Of a DNA stretch of 64,000 nt, positions 13,505 through 25,600 are shown piece by piece (within the stretch, counting starts at the first letter, position 1; each line of letters begins with the position of its first letter). The stretch comes from Phoronis australis (lineage: Eukaryota; Phoronida; Phoronidae): contig NMRA01000314.1 of the NCBI GenBank assembly GCA_002633005.1, positions 406,898 to 470,897 of the forward strand, given 5' to 3'. The notes beneath the pieces were generated by a model that was not told where the DNA came from, did no database searches, and saw only the letters and a list, made by a program, of their open reading frames with translations. Position numbers and translations under genes: made by a program.

Positions 13505-13637
13505 CGTCGCCATGGTGATCTAACCAGAGCAAGACCTGCTTGACATCTTGCTGGAACATACGTAGGCCCAGTCGTTGGTGAATTTGGTTACGTTTGGCAG
13601 CCCACGTATGTTCAAGTTGACGGTGTTCAGCCAATAC
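13505..13637 (-). CDS. TRIO: TRIO exon 13 (spectrin repeat 4, interrupted at an unknown base)
   Basis: 133 nt are readable, from acceptor CACAG to the unknown base at 13504. It encodes residues 516-559: [32 protein letters not shown], and then WLDHHGD. It aligns with vertebrate QRQLENIW, RLHQRLQLCVFQQDVQQVLDWIENHGE. In vertebrates coding continues for about 30 more residues here. In this window the unknown base is followed by a 40 bp tandem repeat carrying CAG|GTAAGG donor-like sites. Either the exon ends inside that repeat or the assembly has lost the rest at the join. Confidence 0.9.
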
Positions 13638-16600
13638 CTGTGATAGAGATAAAACAGAAAATAGAAAGGCAAGGAACTGAATCACAAAAAAGTACATTTT
13701 GTCACCTTCCATTGTGCAATAGCTCTACTATGTTAGAAAGTATCACTCAACTGATAATTGACCAAAAAAATTGCACAATAATTTCACTGACTTTTGACGA
13801 GAAGAGGTTTTGTCGAATGTCTTTGAAAATTACTACTGTGACTTAAGTGTGACTTGAGTGTGACTTGAGTGTGACTTGAATGACAACAAGATGTGCTTCA
13901 TTTACCCAGTAAATGATTGAAACACGAGTCTGGAAAACTAGAATCAAATCAAATCACAATTTATTGTTTTAACAAAAAGTCCAATCTGAACCCAAAATTG
14001 TGAGCAGAAAACTATGCTACAGCAAAACAAAAAAACCAGCTTGATCAGTCAAAAGTGTCGTGAGCTTACGCCAATGACCCCTACCTCATGGACAATGTCC
14101 AGCACGTGTCCAGCAGCACTGGAATAGTCAGCTTTGGCGGTGATTGAGCTGTTTGTAGTGGAGGCAACTGGAGTCTGTAGGGTGTCTAGTAGGGCCTTAC
14201 CATCACTACCCACCTATGTACAGTGATACAATGAAAATAGTGATACAATGAATGGTACAATGAATACATTGATACAATGAACACAGTGATAAAATGAATA
14301 CAATGATACAATGAATACAGTGGTACAATGTATATATAGTGATACAATGACTACAGTCTGTGATACAATGAACACAGTGATAAAATGAATGATACAATGA
14401 ATACAGCGGTACAATGTATATATAGTGATACAATGACTACAGTCTGTGATACAATGAACACAGTGATAAAATGAATACAATGATACAATAAATACAGTGG
14501 TACAATGAATACAGTGATACAATGAATACAGTGATGAAATGAATACAATGATGAAGGTGATACCCTTTCCTGTGTTAAGCACCTAAATAATCGCATCACT
14601 AACACTGCACTGTCATTTTCAACATCTCACTTAAAAGACACACATCATCAGTTTGTCCATACTTCAACTCACGACTTAATTTTCAAGTAACAGGCTTTGA
14701 GTTGCCATTCCCAGAAAAAAGAACTGAGTCCAAAATTGGCGTCATTAGTATTGTCGGCTTCTAATACTTTACGTAATGTTATGCGTCACCATAACCAGCA
14801 TCAGCAGCAATTGTTCACCACGATTAGGGTCATGCCAAGACTACATACCTCAGTGTACAAATGACTGATCACCATGACTAGGGTCATGCCAAGACTACAT
14901 ACCTCAGTGTACAAATGACTGATCACCATGACTAGGGTCATGCCAAGACTACATACCTCAGTGTACGAATGACAGATCACCATGACTAGGGTCATGCCAA
15001 GACTACATACCTCAGTGTACGAATGACTGATCACCGTGACTAGGGTCATGCCAAGACTACATACCTCAGTGTACAAATGACTGATCACCATGACTAGGAT
15101 CACATCATGACTACATACCTCAGTGTACAAATGACTGATCACCATGACTAGGGTCAGGCCAAGACTACATACCTCAGTGTACAAAAGACTGATCATCATG
15201 ACTAGGATCACATCATGACTACATACCTCTGTGTACGAATGACTGATCACCGTGACTAGGGTCAGGCCAAGACTACATACCTCAGTGTACGAATGACCGA
15301 TTTCATCCATCACATTCTGGTGCTGCTGCACAGCCAACTCTAAATCTGGGATCTCCGAGGGGACCCTCTGTTGGTCAATCACATCTTGCCAACTGGCCAC
15401 TTTGCATAAGTACTACAATATCAACAAGTAATCATGTGATTTTCGCAAACTAAAGGAGGGTGCAACTTAACGTTACTGCATTACGTTCAAAATACACAGT
15501 CAAACTAACATTTCTGGGACATTTCTAAATTGTTTGTTATAACCCAAGTTCGTTGAAGCCACATCAAATTTTGCGCAAAACAGACAACTTGAGACTTGTG
15601 AAATGGAATGTTATGACTATGTACAGTCTAGTCGTCATTGAAGGGCACACACACATACACAAACAGTCACATTACGACTGCGCACAGCCTTTTCACATAA
15701 TACCTGTTCTGCTTTCTGATGGAACATGACGGATAGATGTAGCACCGCGCTACGGTCTTCAAGCGCCGCAGCAAACGCCATCCACTCATGGTCCAGTTTG
15801 TTTGCTTGAAGCTTGATAGAGGGCGTTGCATAATGACCAGCATCAGCAAGCCTCTGTGCTCCGGACATGATGTTATTTATGTTGGCGTAGACGTTCTGCA
15901 GACAACAGTGTTGGACCATGTATAATATACACAACCTATACACATGTTTAGAGCTAATGTTTTTGATACTATCATATTACAATATGCCGCAAATAGCAAC
16001 AGAACTGCACCGCCTCATCGCCAGATCAAAAATTTTGCAGAACTTGGATGTTTTTCTAATTCAAGTAACTGTGGGGGCATTTTAGCTCTCGGAACTTTCA
16101 CAAAAATTTGTGTTTTGATCGATACACGCTGACAACAGTTGCACACATTGCACACTCCAGTAATTGCAACTGGTCTGATACACGTTGTACCAGACGTGCG
16201 CAGGCTGCGCATGTAGGACCACTGCACTGATCACCTGGAACCATTTCTTTGCTTTAATATGCAGTTAAAACCGAGCTGAGGAGCTAGAAACCTGACTCAA
16301 GGGTCTAGCTGTGTGACATAGTGTGACACAAACCCCTGAACTAAAGTAAAGTAAGTAGGCACCTATCACACTACGCCACCCTACCTCCTCTCCAGTAAAA
16401 TTAAGAAGGATAAATATTTCTTACCAGCCTGGCAATGATTTTGCAAAGTGCTTAGTAATTCAAAGCGCTATGTAAAATTTGGCCTAGTTCCTGTTATTGT
16501 TCTTAGTTTTGGCATTTTAATTTCATCTGACAGGATTCAAAATATCAAAATCAAAATCTACAGCTACCAAGTACAACAACCTGATAATTAACATCACGTC

Positions 16601-19600
16601 AGTTGCAATTAAGATTACGTTTGTGAGATCCTTAAATTGCAGCCTTCAATTTGGGACAATAAGCATTATAGAAATATATGAAATTCTCTCAGTGTTTGAT
16701 TATAGAGACTGTTTTCCTTGCAAAACAATTTCGCACTTAATAACGACCCAGTACTTTCACTTGTTTCAAAATTACAAGCATGGCCCATTTCAAGTACACA
16801 TATCACTTTCAATAGCCAGAAATACATGACCACTCGCAGTAAGCTCCAATCAGCCAAGTAAATGGACATTCCACTACAGAGAGCTCAATACAATACATCT
16901 CTGTTCACGCCTACCATAGACTTCTTAGTAAACTGTGAGTGTTCTGTAAACAGCTGGTCGGCCATAGAAAAACTGGTGCCAATCTCCGTGTAGTTCATCA
17001 GAAACATCTCTTTATGCTGGCTGATCCAGTCAAACATCTAGGCGGAAAGAAACAACCGGCGTCAGTGCACTAAGTTGGAAACATTTAATGTACAAGAAAT
17101 ACCAAAATACACTCAGACATACCACATAAACAACACGGTGAACCATTTCACCCATCTGATCAAAATCACCTATCATTTAAATTAGTACTATTTAACAAAT
17201 CACACTTACAACTATCAAACCAAAAGCATTTTAATTTAAAATCATGATAAATCAAATTTCAACTTCAAACTTGAAACTGCACTTTTGATAACATGAAGGA
17301 TTACTTAAAGCCTATCTTGAACTGTAACACCAGTAAATTCATTTCCTACAGTATGTTAAGAGCATCGCTCTGAGCCCACTCGTGCCATAAATTGTCAGAT
17401 GTAACGAACTGTTAGTGGTATTGGCTTGCTTATGTCTACATCACTGCGAGAATCACCTTTTAATTCAAGCAGCTGTGAATAATACCTGCACGCAACGGTG
17501 TTTTATTCAGATCCCTATTCAATACAACTGTTATCGGCCTTTTGTTGTTTGTGCAGGGATCTCGCGGTGACACAACATGGAGTAAAAAGGCAGCTTCAGT
17601 TATCATTTGACAGACCAACATTTGAGCGCTTAAACTCACGTTTTCTTATTTTATTAAGGCTTTGCTAGGACTACCTGGTTAGCCCAATACATCTAAAATA
17701 AAATACCGTTGAATTAGTCTTTAAGATGAGTTAAAGGACATACTAATATATCAAACCCGATATTGCAGTTTACACTATCAAACACAAAATAGAGGCACAA
17801 TGAAGAAGTAAGTGCATTGGCTTGATAACACCTGTACTTTGTCAGCGGAGGAACTAATTGTGACAGGACCATAAGGAATTAAAGGTAGACATTTATACTG
17901 ATGGTAACATAAAAGAGGCGAGATTGTTGAGCACATGTGTGTTAGACATGTTGTGAGTATGTTGTGCACTTTAATTGGTTAGAAGCTTGTAAGTTAGAAG
18001 TTTGAGTCTGAATGGACAAGACATGGAGCAAGAACGATGACCCTAATTGTATGCACAGTCACATGTGTCGGTACACCCAAGATCCAATAGGGGTCTCTGC
18101 ATGTTTATAGTTTCCCACACTTTTTTAAACATGTTCTTGTCAGTTGATCTAGATGTATCTCCTCTGAACACGATGGATTTGTCCAATCAAAGATCCAGAA
18201 ATAAAAATAATGTCATGTAAGACCTTTTTGAGGAACGTTAATTCAAAGTCAACAACCAGAAAACAAGGCAGCGAAAACCAGAAAAAGCATGTATTTTCAA
18301 AATGAAGAAAGATCAAGGATTATGAAAATATACTTTATACTTACGTGTCATTGTTAAAATAACGTGGCCACCCTTTTTAATTCAAATTTTCATTTTTAAC
18401 AAAGGTACATTCATAGGACGAATACCCTTTAGTAAACTTTTATTAACGAAACCTTCTTTAAAAGAAAACTTGTCGATATCTCTCAACAACGCTGTTGGGA
18501 ATTTTCGATTACTAATTTAGTTTGGATTCTACGCCAAATTATGCAAATGTAAATGTAAACGTGTACGTGTTCTCTTCATTATTGAAAATAGCATTGGGCA
18601 GCTGTTGAATAGTGTGCCTAGAAAAGAATGTGTGTCTTTCTGAGCTTATCAGAGGACTCTGAGGAAGCGGGAATCTGCAGAAGCCAGTTTTGCGTTCAAT
18701 AGAACTTGCGTTGACGCCAATATGTAGCAGTACGTCACGTGATCGCATACTACAAACAATTCTGTCAGTTGCCACTCCCATACTGTTCCATACCTTAGTC
18801 ACATCATGTTCAAACAGCCTCAGCTGCAGACACTGGTCCATGCGCAGTTTCTGCGAGTGCCACAACTCTTGCACTCTGTCCATACTGCCGTGTAGCTCAT
18901 CCAAGTACTGAGATATCCTAGCAGCCGTCTCTTGAAGGTCTGGGTTCTGAAGGTTGGATGCTTCGTGATCTGCAGACAAAGGTATGAAAAACATGTACTA
19001 AACCTTGTGAGAGAACACTGAGTGATCAGGGGAGACAATTGCTGCAGGTTTAGGGATAATCATCTAAGTGACACAACGGTAGACAGGACAGAGCCAGTTT
19101 AGCTTAGAAATATGCCCCACCAGTTGACTGGCTTCTACAGGTTGGAAGTATCATGGTGGTCAACTGAATTTGAAGGCAAAATACAAACTTCAAATTTTAT
19201 CCTTTTCATTTATACAGCAAACTAATCCTGAAGTTATAATACCCAAAGAGCTACACATCAGCAGTTACTTACTGGTAGCCCGGCCACTCGCCGTCCGACC
19301 TACTTTCTGCATTAACCTTTGACCCGACTGCACCAAGATGTCAATGGGTGCGTGCATTAAAATCTTCTTAATGCGACTGAGATCCTCTAGCACATTCCTA
19401 GCACCATTAACACTGTCCGCCAATTCGGCGCGACGTATTGCACTTTCTAAGTGACCAAGTTTCTGAAGAAGATCTGAAGTTTTCCACGTGAAGTTTTCCA
19501 ACGACTAAAAAAGAAATGAAAAGCAGCATCAGACATTATATACCATGAACGACACAACTGTCGACACTGCCTAACTCCCGGTGATAGTAAACTTGTCTTA

Positions 19601-22600
19601 GAGAATATTTATTTGGATAACGAAACTCGGTACTTATCACCATCTCGAGACTGGAGAATATGTTTCTTTTGAAAGAAAAGCATCAATTGGAATCAGTGAA
19701 ACATGAAGGTATGCTTTCAAGTGAAACACGATGGAATGCGCCAAGTGAAGGCTAATTTTTCTGGTTCCAAACACAAAAGTGCATCAGAAGAGCTTCAATA
19801 CAGGTGGACAGGGACACAGATATTGTGAACATTAAAAACTCACTACAAATTTGTGCAACTGTCACAGAAAGCATTCAAATTTGAACATTGGCCTTAACAG
19901 AACCGTTGGTGTTCAATTTTGTACAACAAATCTGCAACTAAAAGGAAACACTGAAGTTTGTCATTTACATCTGATCACCGACACACAATCACTGAGAGAG
20001 AAAAGTACTATAAACTGAGCTGTGCATACTACGGCATCTTGAATAAACAAGCAAAGAATAATGATAATAATAATAATAATAATTAACCGATAACTTTACA
20101 TACTGAACTGTTCACTCGTGATTTATGACCTTCAGTGACCTTCAGTGATCAAAGAGAAATCTCAAAATTCAGACTAAGATGCATAGACCTTAAAGACTTA
20201 TCCAATGGGTAAGTTTGTTGCCCAACATCCAAGTGAATAACAAAACTGACTCAAGGTATTGTTCCTGTTATTTTGTGTATTACAGGTGCCATCATATGGA
20301 TGAAGACACCAAGCATGTTAATGAATTGTTATGTTTAAGCAACTAATGATCATAAAACCAGAGTCCCAGCCATAGCAACTGTTTACTAAAGACAGGTGGC
20401 ACTACATGACATGTGCATATTTTGATGTAGAAAAATCTACCCAAAGATTAAGATCATACTTCCGATTGATTATAAAAAACCACTGTGACTGCCTCTAGGT
20501 GGATAACGAGGTGCACTATTCTTCAACTTTCTTTCCACTGATTTGTGTTTGACATCTGAGTCGAGGTACCAGTCTAAACTTTATCTAAACCTACCAGTCT
20601 AAAGTCAGTCTGAACCTACCAGTCTAAACTCTATCCAGTCGTCGTGGTCATAGGGTAGCTGTCCGTTAAACTCTGACGTAAGCTGCGATGGGTCGATATA
20701 TTTGGTGAGATTGTCCAGCGAGATCATACTGGTCTGTAAAAGAAGAACAAGATGCTGCGTCAACAGAAGTCACGTGATTGTGTGACGTGTACGTGATGAC
20801 CTCTCATCTGTACATTACGTACTCACCTGCCAGAAGCATAATTTCAAAAACAGTACTCAAAAGTAGTCCGACAAAAACCATTTCCTGAAGTTTGCCTGTG
20901 CAGGTACATCTATCTGTAAATCTATCTGTTGAGCGAGCACAATGGTGCACTGATTTAATGAAGAGGAAATCAAATGTGCAAAATTACAGTAATGCAGTTG
21001 TCATGACAACTGTACAATTAGGAAACTCAGACTAGGATTGACCTGTCAATGAATTTAACTAAATATCTAAATATCCATTGAGAAATATGACTTTATTCTT
21101 TCCGATGACCTTTGACAAAAATAGGTCAAAAGTACCACCGCACCCCATCCACAGTGTTTCAATTATGAAAGAGTTGAATCGTACAGTAAAATCTCACTGA
21201 TTCAGGACACAATACGGTCGTCACGAGAAATTTTATTTTCTCACTTTTTCGTGAAAGATACAAAACACCAATTAATGTTTTCTCATGCTCAAGTTCTGTA
21301 TCATAGTTACCATGGCTACCATAATTACCACAGTTAGCACCAAACATTGTGGGCATTCTTAAGAACGTACGAAGCTCTTGAAAAATGAAAAAAGACAATC
21401 ACAGTAATTATTTTTGCCAAGAATTGGTGAGACTTTACCATAAACATTTAACTCAATGTGCACATTTATACACACAGAGTTTACAAGAATGCCTGCAACC
21501 GCAGAATGTTTTTCACCATAGACCAAGTGGATTAAGACTGTAGGGTGATCTGACGACAGCTGGACACTCACCTCAAAGCTATATTTGGCACTACCAAGAC
21601 TTGTCTTCTGTTTTTCCCAGAATTTCTCTGGCTTAATGATGTATACAGTGTGAATACTGGTGTAAAAGGCTTCCTGAAAATAGATCATGTCTTGACGAGT
21701 TCGGGCATGAATGCAATTAATTGTACAATACCTGTTATAAGCCATTACATCAAAGCAGAAGTATTGATGAAACTTTCTATGAATCAAGTCATAGTCAGTC
21801 TATACTGCATACACATTATCACTCAAATGTTTCAAATTTCTGTCACAGATTGATCGGAAGAATTTGGTAGTAGCACCTGCTGTAGACAAAATTTGTGGAA
21901 CACATAACAATGTTCGCAAAAAAAACAGTGTTTTAAAATTATCAATCATGAACACTGCTGTGTGTTTCACAAAACTTTGTCTAAAGATTGATCAGTGAAC
22001 ACAGACCCAGGAAAAATAAAAATTTGTATAAAACATAACATCACTGAACTTCTCACAGAAGAAGACCAATAGATTACGAACAAAATAGAAACCTCGAATG
22101 TTTAATGAATACTTTTCATAAACTGACAATTTTGAGACATTCCTTTCCCAATTCATAAGTGATTCGAGCACAACAGGAAACAATTGATCAAATGTGTCTG
22201 GAACATTGAATAAGTCTCAAAAAGATGATTATAGTTAAATACCAGACAAATTTCCATCAGTCGTAACAAAACGTGATTTGGCCATTTACACTATTGTGAG
22301 GTTATCGAAGTCTTCAATGCGATTACATAAGACAAAGGCTTGAAAGCTAAGGGTTGATAATCTGGGATTAGCACTAGGAATGCTTCCTCACTAATTAGGA
22401 CATTAGCAAAGTGATTAACTGCTAAAATAACATGAGATTAGATTGATCAAATAATACACAAAGAATGTCCACCGTAATGAACATAAACACAGAGCAAAAT
22501 ATTGGGAAATAAACAGCTGAATTGCACAAACCCCGTTTTAATGAAATTCATGGAGAGATGGCAGAAGTTTTGTAACCAGAACTTTGTAAATAAAGATAGC

Positions 22601-25600
22601 CTTTTCAAACTTAGGTGCTAAAATAACACCACCAAAATTTAAGACAACATCCATTGACATTTTGTACTGGCTAAGCATGCCTGCCCATAAATGTTCTTTT
22701 CGGTTCAAGATCACAGACACGAACCCAAATTCCGATTCAATTAAGCATTTTTCACAGTTTACGGAACACCAGAACACAAACCCTACAAACTTTGAACAAA
22801 GACACGCGTCTCATGGAGTTTGATGTCAAATAAACCAATACAGTATTGCGGATAGGACTGATTTATTTGACCTAGTTCCCGATCGAAAATACGAAGGCAG
22901 TTTGTATCTCTTTTGTGCTTTTCGGGCATGCGTGGGTTGTAGGGTGCGACTTGTTTCTGAAAGAACTAATGAAGAAGGGCGAGAATAGAGTGTGGCAGAA
23001 GAACAGTACACTATTGCCAAGTGGGTTGAAAATACCTTGATGTTACATTAGACATGGAAATGAAATGTTTGAAAGGAACTGCTCGCTTGGTATGCTAAAA
23101 TTCACCAATATGATATCCTTGCTTATCCTAAAAACTTCAGGTGGAGTGAGATTTGTTAAATGAAAATCATTAAAAAGATAAAATTAGAGAAAATATGTTA
23201 CTTTAAGATAAAGGGTTGTTAAAATCAATCTTATTCCATTTTACCACTTACTACTTCGCAGAAAATATTCAAAATGTAAGACAGTGTTACTGGATCAAAG
23301 TGAAAAATTACTTTTGTAAAGTTTGAGAAAATGACGTTTCTACTTAGATCATGCCAAGTCCTAAATTGGAAGTGTCTCTGAAGGAAAATGTCAATTCAAA
23401 TACAAACATTGTACATTAATTTCACTTTTATTCTTTGACAAACTACGGTCGCAAACTGATGTGATCACTTGGAACTAAGGGATCTAACTGAAATTTAGTA
23501 TTTTGAGTCTGCAACGACTGTTTTGATTGCGGTATTCTGAGACTCTATCCAATTAAATGTTAGTTTTTATAAGACTTGCTTTTCAAAATCAATAGAGTTG
23601 ATTCAGTAGTAAATAACAAGTTTTTCATGTTAACTTTTGAAATGCTAGAAATCAAATTTCCCTCAAACCTGACAGAAATGAATGTATGTAGTGTAACCCT
23701 TTTGTGACATTTTTACCAAATTGTGTTTGATGTTAGCTGTGGAGTGCATGCTATGCTAACAACATGGTGTTTGGTGATAGTTGTGGAGTACATGCCATGT
23801 GAACAACATGGCGTTTGATGTTAGCTGTGGAGTGCATGCTATGCTAACAACATGGTGTTTGGTGATAGTTGTGGAGTACATGCCATGTGAATAACATGGC
23901 GTTTGATGTTAGCTGTGGAGTGCATGCTATGCTAACAACATGGTGTTTGGTGATAGTTGTGGAGTACATGCCATGTGAATAACATGGCGTTTGATGTTAG
24001 CTGTGGAGTGCATGCTATGCTAACAACATGGTGTTTGGTGATAGTTGTGGAGTACATGCCATGTGAATAACATGGCGTTTGATGTTAGCTGTGGAGTGCA
24101 TGCTATGCTAACAACATGGTGTTTGGTGATAGTTGTGGAGTACATNGACTGTTTTGATTGCGGTATTCTGAGACTCTATCCAATTAAATGTCAGTTTTTA
24201 TAAGACTTGCTTTTCAAAATCAATAGAGTTGATTCAGTAGTAAATAATAAGTTTTTCAGGTTAACTTCTGAAATGCTGGAAAACAAATTTCCCTCAAAAC
24301 TGATCAACATGAATGTATGAAGTGAAAGCTTTTTGTCACATTTTTACCAAATTGTGTTTGATGTTAGCTGTGGAGTGCATGCTATGCTAACAACATGGTG
24401 TTTGGTGATAGTTGTGGAGTACATGCCATGTGAACAACATGGCGTTTGATGTTAGCTGTGGAGTGCATGCTATGCTAACAACATGGTATTTGGTGACAGT
24501 TGTAGAGCGCATGCCATAGTAAAAACAAGGTGTTTGGTGATAGTTGTAAAGTACATGCCATGTGAACAACATGGTGTTTGGTGATAGATGAGGAGTGCCT
24601 GCCATGCTAACAACATGATGTTTGGTGATAGTTGCAGAGTACATGCTATGCGAACAACATGGTGTTTGGTGATAGTTATAAAGTACATGCTATGCTAACA
24701 TGGTGTTTGGTGATAGTTGTACACACCATGTGAACGACAAAGTATAATTACTTTATTAATAAAACGTACAAAATAAAATGCCACCTACCTAGCATGCTGC
24801 AGCCTTAACTGTAGAACTGTTATGGTAACTGTTGCATTACATGTAACTGTGTATCAAACACTCACCTGTAACACTTTAAGTACTGGTTTGACATTCTGCC
24901 ACGTGGTGCCTCTCATATCTATGACGACAGAGAAACCCTTGTGGATGGCGTCAGAACTACAAATCCAAGAACACACAAGACATGAGAGATCACTGATGTT
25001 GGTACAATCAAACAAATTATTTTCACGCATCACAGACATCATTGCCTCCTTTCCACACACGTGCCGGCAAGATTCTGGGGAGCTAGACACAATTTTGTGT
25101 GGTCGTGTCTGGTCAGTACATGTCAATGCTGGTCAGTGCTGGTCAGCCAGTATTCTTACAAATTCAAAAGTTATATGTAGAACCATTATTAAGTTTAAGT
25201 AAGTCAAGTTACAAACTTAAAGTGAATAAACTTCATCTGGTCCACGGTGTTATCATTGTATAATTAGGAACACTAACGTACCCAAGAACCAAAACAAAGG
25301 ATTCCAACCAAAATATGAACCAAAACAATGCTTTTCAAAGATGGATGGTGTTACCCAGGTCTTTAGTAACAAAACTTCCGATGTTACTGATTTATTGTTT
25401 TATAACAATAGTTATTGAATTATGAGACAAAAACATGAATACATGTTAGAATCTTTACTTGACAACGCGCTTCATTAACAGTCCCGTATGATTTACACAC
25501 CAATGGACTGATACAGTTCAAAGGCCCCATCTACCAGCAGACCAATACTGAAAACACAGGACTGCAGACCACAGCATAGGATGACCATCATCACTGACTC

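Noticed and set aside
14206-14605. Tyr/Ser/Cys-rich minus-strand frames ([11 protein letters not shown] type) resembling membrane segments
   Set aside because: They are translations of the 17 bp array next to exon 12.
14801-15400. A 199-codon minus-strand frame that looks like a repetitive protein
   Set aside because: It is TRIO exon 11 plus readthrough of the 54 bp array; homology places the normal exon end at 15281.
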